In this document: positions 10,610 to 18,393 of the stretch, piece after piece
Layout of the letters: every line of letters starts with the position of its first letter
Numbering within the stretch: the stretch's first letter is position 1
Source: Aureitalea sp. L0-47
Lineage (GTDB): Bacteria > Bacteroidota > Bacteroidia > Flavobacteriales > Flavobacteriaceae
Assembly: GCF_026126405.1 (NCBI RefSeq)
Contig: NZ_JAFMTQ010000001.1
Coordinates: 630,610 to 694,609 of the forward strand
DNA length: 64,000 nt
Reading direction: 5' to 3'
Notes under the pieces: generated by a model
Told to the model about the DNA's origin: nothing
Seen by the model: the letters and a program-made list of their open reading frames with translations, nothing else
The model's database searches: none
Program-made: the position numbers and the translations under genes

Positions 10610-11338
10610 TTATCGGTATTTTTCTACAAACCTTTGAAGTAATTGATTTGCATGAGGAGTCTCAACCCCCCTGAAGTTATCGATCAATTCGTCTGCTTTT
10701 TCAGGAGGGAAATACCCGTGATTCTTATAGATCCTTATTCGAATTACAAATTCATTGGCGTTTGCCTCAGGATGGAACTGGGTGGCGTAGATATTGTTCT
10801 TTAGGCGGAACATCTGAACGGGGCATTGCTTTGATGATGCAAGTAAGACCGCATTTTCAGGGACTTGGTCGCATGCTTCTTTATGTCCAACCAGGACTCC
10901 AAATTCTTTTGGCAGACCCTTGAGGAGGTCATCGTGCTGTGCTTCTTCAGTGAGAGTGATGGGGACAATCCCAACGTCTTCAGCATATTTGCCTGAAATT
11001 GTAGTGCCACAGTATCTTCCCAGGAGTCCGTTACCCGAACAGGCCCCGAGGAAAGGAAAGTCGGCAGGGACTACTTGGTCAAATAACCTGTGAAAGAAGG
11101 ATTCTACCTCCAGTTGTACGTCACTTTTAGAATCTCTGGGAATACTTACATCAAAGGGGCTGCCACCGGCAATGATCGCGCAGTAGTTAGACAGATCAAT
11201 GTTGGTATGCGACTCCTGTTCAACACGAATACGATATGCTCTTTCCCTATCTATATTACCTACCTTCAGGATTGACTCAAATTCGCTGTCGGCCGCCTCA
11301 TCTTCAGGTCGTAATTGCAGGACAAGAAACTTCTTCAT
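10610..11338 (-). CDS. Class I glutamine amidotransferase domain protein
   Basis: A 242-residue protein with the class I glutaminase triad: C100 in FLGACSGNGLLG, and H189 and E191 in TQFHPEA. It has no attached synthetase domain, so it resembles stand-alone GMP-synthase-like or peptidase-like amidotransferases annotated as type 1 glutamine amidotransferase. Its substrate is not evident. It stands alone on the minus strand between unrelated genes. Confidence 0.88.
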   Translation of the reverse strand: MKKFLVLQLRPEDEAADSEFESILKVGNIDRERAYRIRVEQESHTNIDLSNYCAIIAGGSPFDVSIPRDSKSDVQLEVESFFHRLFDQVVPADFPFLGACSGNGLLGRYCGTTISGKYAEDVGIVPITLTEEAQHDDLLKGLPKEFGVLVGHKEACDQVPENAVLLASSKQCPVQMFRLKNNIYATQFHPEANANEFVIRIRIYKNHGYFPPEKADELIDNFRGVETPHANQLLQRFVEKYR

Positions 11339-11528
11339 TGGCTTATGGGGTAATTTGAATTGGAAACATAGGATTCGCTACTTCTTTATTTTACGAATAG
11401 AATACATAAATACTACTTCCGCTAAGCAGTAATGAAAGTTACGAAAAAGGCATTTCACGATGGTATTTCTAGTGGAATTCTTTTCGACTGATCCCTGAAT
11501 GATCTAAGGTTAGACTATCTTGGTTGAA

Positions 11529-12431
11529 TTAATCCAAAGTAGCCATTGTATCCTGCTCAAATTTATTGTGAATTAGCATTATTAGGTAGCCGAATAACAC
11601 CGCCAGGATTATTAATCCGTTATTTACTAGTCCTTCAGCGGAGAAAGATATTTTGATCAGGATAGTAGAGATCACAAATCCCGAATTTCGAATAATCTTG
11701 TGAAACTTGTCCGAATAAAAAAAGGATGCCAACAACAAAAGGACATCAACGATAATTAAAATGGTGAAGAATTCGTCGAAGAAGATATTGTTGATATTAT
11801 TAAAAGTCTCAATTCCATTTTTACTTTCATCAAATGCGGCTGCGGCCCAATTGTAGAATGTGACCATTGCCAGTACAATTAGAACAGGCACCAGCACCGC
11901 AGCAATACTCCTTTTAAGGTTTATGAATTTTTGAATCTTATGTTTTCTTTCCGGAGTATTTGGAGTGGCGAGGTCTGTTTTTTTGGCAAGATGTTTATAA
12001 AAGAAATAGATCAGTAAAAACAGTATAAGAGACGTTCCTACGTCGTACATGAATTTCAAATCACTTGAGCTTTGAAACCAATTTGATGTGAGTTCGAGAT
12101 TGGCAATGTCCTTGAAGATCCTGCGTATCAATATTAACGTAATGATTTCGTACTGTTTCCCAATGTAAGATGAAATCGATTTGGGAAGAAAGAAAATCAA
12201 CAGGAATACTTCGTAAACTAATATGAATGAGAAAGGTGTGTATATTGCCGCTATGGGATCTTTCAGAAGCTTGGACTCGATATGGATTATATCGTAGTTA
12301 GCAAGTAGGATGAGAAGCAGGTGTACTATATAACTAATGATCGCTATCATTAGAATAATCCGTTCACTCCTCGTTTTTGTTTTTTCCGAAAGTAGTTTAC
12401 CAACCATAATATGTAAAAATTGCGATTTCAT
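11529..12431 (-). CDS. Multi-pass membrane protein, unknown
   Basis: A 300-residue protein with about seven hydrophobic segments (around residues 25-45, 60-78, 92-104, 130-145, 175-195, 225-240 and 265-285) separated by short charged loops. There is no recognisable catalytic motif. An internal Met at residue 9 could be the real start. Nothing nearby suggests a function. Confidence 0.65.
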   Translation of the reverse strand: MKSQFLHIMVGKLLSEKTKTRSERIILMIAIISYIVHLLLILLANYDIIHIESKLLKDPIAAIYTPFSFILVYEVFLLIFFLPKSISSYIGKQYEIITLILIRRIFKDIANLELTSNWFQSSSDLKFMYDVGTSLILFLLIYFFYKHLAKKTDLATPNTPERKHKIQKFINLKRSIAAVLVPVLIVLAMVTFYNWAAAAFDESKNGIETFNNINNIFFDEFFTILIIVDVLLLLASFFYSDKFHKIIRNSGFVISTILIKISFSAEGLVNNGLIILAVLFGYLIMLIHNKFEQDTMATLD

Positions 12432-12893
12432 TTTATCAATAATGATGTACGTTATGGTTGCGGTTGTTGATACCTAAGCAATTTGCTTTCTGAAATAATT
12501 CTTCCAGGGTTGGATTCTGACATGTACTAATAAGGTAGAATGATCTATTTCACCTAGTATGCATTGTGATAAATAGACATTCCCCCTTTAGGAAATATTA
12601 GGAAAATTAGGTGGACAGCTTACTCTGTTTTTCCTCTTTGATTATTTTTGTGTTTTTCCGAGTGCTGTGGGTGATTCCTGGCCATTTTCAGAAGTTGCTC
12701 ATTAAATCTAACTCCGTCGGAGTGCATATCGGCAAGAGGCCGATGGGTAAGGTAAAAATCTCTTTTCATAGCATAAATTTTCACCCAAAATACAAATTTA
12801 CTGAGGGCCAGAACGTTAACTATGCGTTAAACCCTGGAATGTACTTTCAATGGATGTATAATAAACCTGAATTTATACACAAAGCCGCTAGTA
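12432..12893. other. Gene-poor 460-bp interval with two hairpins
   Basis: I see no convincing gene here. A plus-strand frame at 12611-12922 has no family features and overlaps the next gene. The stretch holds two adjacent perfect hairpins: ACTCC-GTC-GGAGT at 12711-12723 and ATCGGC-AAGAG-GCCGAT at 12728-12744. They could be part of a structured RNA or a remnant. No riboswitch class is recognised. Confidence 0.4.
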
Positions 12894-13337
12894 CTAATTA
12901 CAATTACCTAAAATGGAACTAAGTACCTCGATAGCATCATCCCCCAGGGTTGAGTACTTATAGTTCGGGAGTCTGATAGGAAAGATAGGGGAAGGAGGGA
13001 TCATATCTGAATTACTGCTAATACAATTGTTTCCGTTATTACACACAAAAAATAAAGTATCGAAGTTGTCTTCCATATCTGCTTTGTCCTTGTACATGCG
13101 CTCGATATCATTCAGATTGAAAGACATCTTGAATTCGTTGCCTTTACATTCGAGTGTTACAGAAAAAATACAGTCTTCAAGGAGGTATTCCCGGTAGTTG
13201 CACCCCGGCTCCGCAGGAACTTCAGTATTGAACCGATCAATGATGTTTTGAATTTCAACCTCTGAACTTTGTGCGTTAGTTATACCAAAAACCGTAATAG
13301 TACAGCAAATTAAAAACAGAATTCTCAGGTTTTTCAT
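12894..13337 (-). CDS. Secreted protein of unknown function
   Basis: A 147-residue protein with a clear signal peptide (MKNLRILFLICCTITVFGITNAQ). The mature part has about six Cys residues (CNYREYLLEDC, ECKG, FVCNNGNNC, GNC), which suggests disulfides outside the cytoplasm. It contains no recognised domain. Confidence 0.65.
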   Translation of the reverse strand: MKNLRILFLICCTITVFGITNAQSSEVEIQNIIDRFNTEVPAEPGCNYREYLLEDCIFSVTLECKGNEFKMSFNLNDIERMYKDKADMEDNFDTLFFVCNNGNNCISSNSDMIPPSPIFPIRLPNYKYSTLGDDAIEVLSSILGNCN

Positions 13338-13488
13338 GATCTTCGGTTTGAGCGCGAAAGATACAGATTTTGATTGTTTAATACTTATTTAAAAGTAATC
13401 ATGGAACTCTCAGAATTTCATTTTGGCTATGCGTTCGTAGTGTTGGCTTGTATCAGTTGTAGCTTGGTGTTTACCATTGAACTACCCA

Positions 13489-13935
13489 TCAGCCGCGTCG
13501 GTTCTGCAGACTAAGCGGGCGCATGTCTGTCCAAACCTTTTTGATGTATTTTACACATGGGTACAGTTTGCCACTAAAATCTGTAGCCCTCCAACCTTCG
13601 GGTATGGCTAGTTTCTTAGGCCAGATAGAATACTGTTCTTCGTGGTTTATTACCACGTAGTAAATACTGTCTTCCGGCAAATCCATCTCACGAATACTTA
13701 AAGGCCGCATATCGGTCCATACTTCTTCTATGTACTTCTGACATGTAACCTGGTTCCCTTGTATTCCTGTTGCTTTCCATCCGCGGGGAGGATTCTTATT
13801 TCCAAGCCAAATAGAATATTGCTCCTCGTGATTTATTACTACCTGATATTCCTCGATATTTTGTGCGGAAACAGAGCTTATGCTTGGATTGATTACAAGC
13901 ATAAAGAATGCGGCAATGGATAAATATTTACTCAT
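13489..13935 (-). CDS. Exported protein with two tandem MbtH-like domains
   Basis: A 148-residue protein with a signal peptide (residues 1-25, ending VSAQN) and two MbtH-like repeats. Repeat 1 is about residues 29-80: NHEEQYSIW at 35-43, GW at 52-53 and WTDMRP at 73-78. Repeat 2 is about residues 91-142: NHEEQYSIWP at 97-106, GW at 114-115 and WTDMRP at 135-140. These are the family signature (NxExQxSxWP, PxGW, WTDxRP). Each repeat has one Cys at the same place (65 and 127). MbtH proteins normally are single-domain cytoplasmic partners of NRPS adenylation domains. No NRPS gene lies in the window, and the signal peptide puts this one outside the cytoplasm. Confidence 0.88.
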   Translation of the reverse strand: MSKYLSIAAFFMLVINPSISSVSAQNIEEYQVVINHEEQYSIWLGNKNPPRGWKATGIQGNQVTCQKYIEEVWTDMRPLSIREMDLPEDSIYYVVINHEEQYSIWPKKLAIPEGWRATDFSGKLYPCVKYIKKVWTDMRPLSLQNRRG

Positions 13936-14051
13936 AAGATAAAAGTTAAGGATTGAATTAAAGGTACTTAAATTTTGCGTACAATGAATAAATATTGATT
14001 CGGTTACTCTTCACTTCCATTCGCACAATTGATATTGGACGCCATCGATCA

Positions 14052-14759
14052 TCACTTTCTAACACTCCAAATCTCATGCATTGGGTCACCTTTGCTTGAG
14101 AAACCGGAATGGTGCCAATTCCCGTCGATCATCTCGTAGTTGAACTCAAGGCTGAGTCCCGCTTTCGAATCGTCCCGGGAGAAGAACTCGATGTTCTCAG
14201 TGTATTTTCCGTCAATGGTTGTATAGGTGCCTCCACCGGTTCCCATGAATTGTTTGGTTTCGGTATTGTATGCGATCCACTGAAACCGAGTCCCTGAAAG
14301 TATCTTCATGGTTTTTCTTGGCCTATTTGTATCACGAGTTTGAGTTTCCCCGTTTCTTATTCTACCTGACATCAACCAGGCTCCCTGTAGCTTTCCAGGA
14401 GTACCATCGTCTATCCTGCTAAGCGTCATTCCGCTATCCGGTATTTCAATGGTATTTTCAAAAATAACCACTTTAAAACTTACTTCCTCTCCCACCATAT
14501 CCGGGTTGCCGGTATGAAACTCTACTTTTTCAGTCATCATATCCCCTTTTAGTTCCCAGGTGCCACCATTGGTTTGTATGAATTTTCCAGTAGATGCATC
14601 GTAAGTGCTCAGCACCTGGTAGCCATCTGCGAAGATCAATACGTTTCTCAGCTTGTCGCCATTTTCGGAAGTGGTATAACTTTCCCATGAACCAATTGGG
14701 CTTTGAGCATTTATTCCTATGGAAATTGTTAGAAAGAGTAGGAGGAACGCTTTTTTCAT
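14052..14759 (-). CDS. Secreted protein with two lipocalin-like repeats
   Basis: A 235-residue protein with signal peptide MKKAFLLLFLTISIGINAQ. Two similar halves follow: IGSWESYTTSENGDKLRNVLIFADGYQVLSTYDASTGKFI and LQGAWLMSGRIRNGETQ with ILSGTRFQWIAYNTETKQFM. Each ends in a GGTW or GGTY strand, as in lipocalin-like or DUF4488-like beta-barrel proteins of Bacteroidota. Ligand and role are unknown. Confidence 0.7.
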   Translation of the reverse strand: MKKAFLLLFLTISIGINAQSPIGSWESYTTSENGDKLRNVLIFADGYQVLSTYDASTGKFIQTNGGTWELKGDMMTEKVEFHTGNPDMVGEEVSFKVVIFENTIEIPDSGMTLSRIDDGTPGKLQGAWLMSGRIRNGETQTRDTNRPRKTMKILSGTRFQWIAYNTETKQFMGTGGGTYTTIDGKYTENIEFFSRDDSKAGLSLEFNYEMIDGNWHHSGFSSKGDPMHEIWSVRK

Positions 14760-14955
14760 GACCTGGACTTTTCAGTTAAATATGTGTTTTAAAGATAGTT
14801 GTTTTTCAATCTTGAACCAATCTTGGGGTTGTATTACAAATGTTTTTAACTTCAAATGTAAATTCTATTTACAGAGATCCTCCAATGCCATATCTTTAAC
14901 CCGCCTTTGATTGGAAAACCTGGATTATTTTTATTAATAGTTAAATTTAAAGACT

Positions 14956-15339
14956 ATGTGGAAATTTATAGTTGCGTGGGTGCCCATGATATTCATAGCT
15001 ATTGCGAACGGCATATTTCGTGAGAAAGTCCTCGCCAGCAGATTAGGTGAGCTTCAGGCGCATCAGCTGTCAACGGCTACTTTGATACTTCTTTTCGCAT
15101 TATATATGTGGGGCTTATTTAGCATTTGGGAACCCGCATCGGCAAACCAAACTCTTAGAATAGGTTTATTATGGTTGCTGTTTACCGTGATATTCGAGTT
15201 TATATTCGGGCACTACGTCGCAGGTCATTCATGGAGCAGGCTATTTGAAGATTACAATATTTTGAAAGGAAGGCTCTGGATATTTGTACTGATCTGGGTA
15301 ACAATTGCGCCCTACATTATAAATCAATTAAGAAATTAG
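14956..15339 (+). CDS. Four-helix membrane protein, unknown
   Basis: A 127-residue protein with about four transmembrane segments (residues 3-20, 40-58, 68-86 and 105-122). The loop EKVLASRLGELQAHQLSTA is well conserved in uncharacterised small membrane proteins that I have seen in flavobacteria and cyanobacteria. It is on its own, transcribed against its neighbours. Confidence 0.65.
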   Translation: MWKFIVAWVPMIFIAIANGIFREKVLASRLGELQAHQLSTATLILLFALYMWGLFSIWEPASANQTLRIGLLWLLFTVIFEFIFGHYVAGHSWSRLFEDYNILKGRLWIFVLIWVTIAPYIINQLRN

Positions 15340-15423
15340 GGGCTTGTTTGCACCAATATATACCAAAAACCGTTAAAGAATCATCAACAGTTCGTTGGCT
15401 AAATATTTTATGAAGCAAGGATT

Positions 15424-16896
15424 CTACTTTTCTCCTATATGCTTTTTGTAGAATTTCCAAACTTCCCTGGCCACATCTCTACCAAGTTGTAGTCCGGCCA
15501 CGTTATCTGCCTGAATATGGTATCCTCCTAAAACTCTTGATATTCCCGCCATATCTGCCGTTTCGGTAAATGTTGGGAATTTAATTGTGACCGTGTCACC
15601 GAGGTTGTTAGGTTCTGTCATAGCTCCGGCGACCAATTCTACTTCTTCTCCGAATTCATCACTTCCCGTCCATAGTTTCAGTGCTTCGCCACAACCACCG
15701 CTAATGGTGCTGTGTCCCGAAACATAACTTGGAAATGGCGGACAAAGGAAGGTCTCCGGCGAATAAGGTCTCCATTGATTTCCGTCAAGATCCATCATAC
15801 CTTTTCCTTCTCCTCCCCAGGCTTTGATTTTCTGTCCTTCGTAGTATTCATGTACCAGTGCATACGGCCTTGCGTAATCGTAGAACATCTTCGAATCCCA
15901 GGAAGCTATAAATCCGTCCATGGCTACCACCTGGTTGTAGAAATACATCTTAACATCCTCATCCAGTGTATGCGCATCTCGTCTTGATACATCCTGGGCA
16001 AACTTTAGCCAGTGGCCTGCCTGCTGTACTGACTGTGGCCCGTCACGCATGAATTCCACAAGGGCTTTTTCGTAGTCGGTGAGATTGGCCTGCATTTCGA
16101 TTACTTCCTGCACTTCTTTCTCCAATTGTTCAGAACCTATCATCGGAGGAGGTCCTGGACGGAACTGGTCTGCGGATTGCAGTGCGATAGGCTTCACCTT
16201 GTCCCAGTAGGGAGTGAGGCATCCGGGTGCGTAGCTACCACCTTTTCCATCAGAAAAATACTTGGGTTGCCATCGGTTCGGATCCACATTTTTATCTGCG
16301 GAATTCACCGGTTCATAACCTACATAATTGAAATAAGGTTCTCCCATAGAGCCTTCTTCCTCTCCATATTGATTTGCTCCATCTCCCTTGCGAGCTTCAA
16401 TCACTGCCTTGGCAGCTAAATTACCAATCCCTTCAGGAGTAGTTGGGTCTAAGGATTCGTTTTCCGGATCGAGACCTAGTTCTTTCATGAAATCTGCAAA
16501 GAGTTCCTTATCCGAATAATAGTACTCGTTCATCGCGCGATAGGCTGCGTAACTAATCGCGATCTCTTTGTTCTTTAAGTTGTGTTCTTCGGAAGGTCGA
16601 CGCTCCACATCCTGCAGGTATACTGGAGTGGCCATATCGTCGTATCTGGACCAGGCATCAAAGACAGAAACGAAGATCAGTCCCAGGTAACGTGAGGTAA
16701 TAGTAGGCCTTGGTTTAAAACGTTCTGTGTCGTTGGCAGTGGCCAGAAGCGCCATTTCTCCCCATTTGTAGGCTACATTATCAATACCCGAGGGCTCTGC
16801 TTCTACAATTGTGTTTTGAGCATCATTTTTACTGGAATTCTCATTACAACCAAAGACAATGAATAGCGCTATTAATAGTATATAATTCCTGGTCAT
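15424..16896 (-). CDS. Vanadium-dependent haloperoxidase-like / PAP2 superfamily lipoprotein
   Basis: A 490-residue protein with a lipoprotein signal (lipobox FGC near residue 16). The C-terminal half carries the three PAP2/vanadium haloperoxidase motifs: DYARPYALV (Arg-Pro of motif 1), FPSYVSGHSTISGG (motif 2, P-S-x-x-S-G-H) and SRVLGGYHIQADN (motif 3, with the His that binds vanadate or phosphate). Such enzymes halogenate organics with hydrogen peroxide, or are phosphatases; the sequence alone does not decide. Surface anchoring and a marine-type genome make haloperoxidase plausible. A -7 box lies at 16933-16940. Confidence 0.85.
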   Translation of the reverse strand: MTRNYILLIALFIVFGCNENSSKNDAQNTIVEAEPSGIDNVAYKWGEMALLATANDTERFKPRPTITSRYLGLIFVSVFDAWSRYDDMATPVYLQDVERRPSEEHNLKNKEIAISYAAYRAMNEYYYSDKELFADFMKELGLDPENESLDPTTPEGIGNLAAKAVIEARKGDGANQYGEEEGSMGEPYFNYVGYEPVNSADKNVDPNRWQPKYFSDGKGGSYAPGCLTPYWDKVKPIALQSADQFRPGPPPMIGSEQLEKEVQEVIEMQANLTDYEKALVEFMRDGPQSVQQAGHWLKFAQDVSRRDAHTLDEDVKMYFYNQVVAMDGFIASWDSKMFYDYARPYALVHEYYEGQKIKAWGGEGKGMMDLDGNQWRPYSPETFLCPPFPSYVSGHSTISGGCGEALKLWTGSDEFGEEVELVAGAMTEPNNLGDTVTIKFPTFTETADMAGISRVLGGYHIQADNVAGLQLGRDVAREVWKFYKKHIGEK

Positions 16897-16932
16897 GTTG
16901 GATTATTTTTTTGGATAGGTGATGTTTAATAT

Positions 16933-16940
16933 CAAAATTA
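16933..16940 (-). promoter_or_regulatory. Promoter, -7 box upstream of the haloperoxidase-like gene
   Basis: TAATTTTG on the minus strand fits TAnnTTTG, with a leader of about 30 bases to the ATG at 16896. A TTG lies 21 bases upstream. Confidence 0.45.
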
Positions 16941-17087
16941 ATAATAAATAAACTTTAATACCAACGCGATTATCAATGGCATATAAAATGAACTTACAAA
17001 CCATCATTTTTTCTATACACTAGTGAAAAAATAGTTTTTTGATAAGTACTAATTCCCCGAAAAGCCCTCCCGAAAGAGTATGACTTC

Positions 17088-17564
17088 TTATTCATTCAGG
17101 TAGGCAGAATACATCCATACCAACTTCTCTTGTTCCCTGATATAATCGCTCATCTGCGCATTGGTGCCTTCATCGTTGATATCTGCAGCAAAATCCAGAA
17201 TTTGTCGTTGTTTGGTGATAAGAATTTTAAAGGCCTCCAGAATTTCTGATATTGCTTTAGTGCCGTCCGATACTTCATTGCTTTCAGGAATTCCCGAACC
17301 GTCAAGGTACAAGGTGTACTTATGTTGAGGTACATGTCCGAGTGTGAGTATTCTTTCGGCTACATCGTCAATTTTCACGAAAAGATCGTTGTATAATTCT
17401 TCGAATTTCAGATGAAGTTCAAAAAACTTATTACCCCTAATATTCCAATGATAACCTCTTGTATTCTGGTAGAAAATAGAATAATTAGCCAGTAAGTCGT
17501 TTAGTAAGACTGCTAACTCTTTACTTTTATTTATATCAAGACCAATGCTATTTAAATTTCTCAT
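17088..17564 (-). CDS. dps: Dps family DNA-binding ferritin-like protein
   Basis: A 158-residue protein of the Dps/mini-ferritin family. The ferroxidase signature is visible: HWNIRGNKFFELHLKFEELYNDLFVKIDD near residues 40-70, with His, Asp/Glu and the following E residues. It would assemble into a dodecamer that oxidises iron with hydrogen peroxide and protects DNA in the cytoplasm. A -7 box TACCTTTG lies at 17586-17593. It functionally complements KatG in peroxide defence, though the two genes are not linked. Confidence 0.92.
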   Translation of the reverse strand: MRNLNSIGLDINKSKELAVLLNDLLANYSIFYQNTRGYHWNIRGNKFFELHLKFEELYNDLFVKIDDVAERILTLGHVPQHKYTLYLDGSGIPESNEVSDGTKAISEILEAFKILITKQRQILDFAADINDEGTNAQMSDYIREQEKLVWMYSAYLNE

Positions 17565-17585
17565 AATTCGTGCTTTTTATAATGT

Positions 17586-17593
17586 CAAAGGTA
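17586..17593 (-). promoter_or_regulatory. dps promoter, -7 box
   Basis: TACCTTTG on the minus strand (plus strand CAAAGGTA) fits TAnnTTTG, about 22 bases upstream of the dps ATG. Confidence 0.5.
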
Positions 17594-17728
17594 ATTTGAT
17601 TCGAATCCACAGAATATGACAATTGTTAGATAATTATTACGGAGGAACGTATAGCAGACAGCTTTTGTTTAGATCAGGATGAAAATAATTTCAATATGGC
17701 GAATTATTATGCTGAAGGATGCCTGGAA

Positions 17729-18271
17729 TTAGTAATCCGAATTGATTTCCAACCACTCTGATCTTTTCAACGTATACCAATGGTGAGGAATACCTTCAAA
17801 TTCGAACGTTTCAACATATCTTAGCCCTACTTTTTGTAAGATCTTATTCGATGCGATATTATCGACGTCTGCGGCTCCACTGATTTCATCCAGTTCGAGT
17901 TTATCGAAACCATATTGGAGAGATGCGATAGCTGTTTCGGTAGCAATTCCTTTTCCCCAGTATTTTTTTCTGAACCTGTAACCCAGGTCGTAATAATCAA
18001 ACTCCCTAACTGTTGTTTCAAATTTTAACCCAGACCAGCCAATAAAATCGTTGGTTTTTTTGTCTATCACCGCCCAACGCCCTATTCCATGTTGTTTGTA
18101 TTGGTTCTGAACATAATCAATCACTTCTTTGGCTTGTTCCATGGTGGTGATGGGATTTTTCCCTAAATATTCATGAACATCGGGATCCGAATCCAGCGCA
18201 AAGATGCCCTCTACGTCATATTCTTCCATGTCTCTTAGGATCAACCGATCGGTTTCAATATGTATGTTCAT
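17729..18271 (-). CDS. GNAT N-acetyltransferase, RimJ/RimL type
   Basis: A 180-residue acetyltransferase. It starts with the RimJ/RimL-like IETDRLILRDMEEYD. The acetyl-CoA loop region is YRFRKKYWGKGIATETA (Q/RxxGxG/A variant, about residues 97-113), then NIASNKILQKVGLRYVETF near 143-160. It acetylates an amine, with substrate unknown. It has no operon partners. Confidence 0.88.
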   Translation of the reverse strand: MNIHIETDRLILRDMEEYDVEGIFALDSDPDVHEYLGKNPITTMEQAKEVIDYVQNQYKQHGIGRWAVIDKKTNDFIGWSGLKFETTVREFDYYDLGYRFRKKYWGKGIATETAIASLQYGFDKLELDEISGAADVDNIASNKILQKVGLRYVETFEFEGIPHHWYTLKRSEWLEINSDY

Positions 18272-18320
18272 CTTTAAAAGGTAGATTTCCCTTAGATTAC
18301 GGCTGTTAATTTTTCAGAAT

Positions 18321-18357
18321 AAAGAAAAACGACCCGGTAGCTTTAGGCTACCAGGTC
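18321..18357 (-). terminator. Terminator after the M3 peptidase gene
   Basis: On the minus strand GACCTGGTAGC, a short loop and GCTACCGGGTC form an 11-bp stem with one mismatch, followed by TTTTTCTTT. It lies about 35 bases beyond the peptidase stop. Confidence 0.75.
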
Positions 18358-18393
18358 TTAAAAATATGTGTTGATTCTATTTTGTCAATGTTC

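Noticed and set aside
12611-12922. 103-codon plus-strand ORF
   Set aside because: No domain, odd composition, overlaps the 3' end of a secreted-protein gene on the other strand and covers two hairpins. Treated as non-coding.
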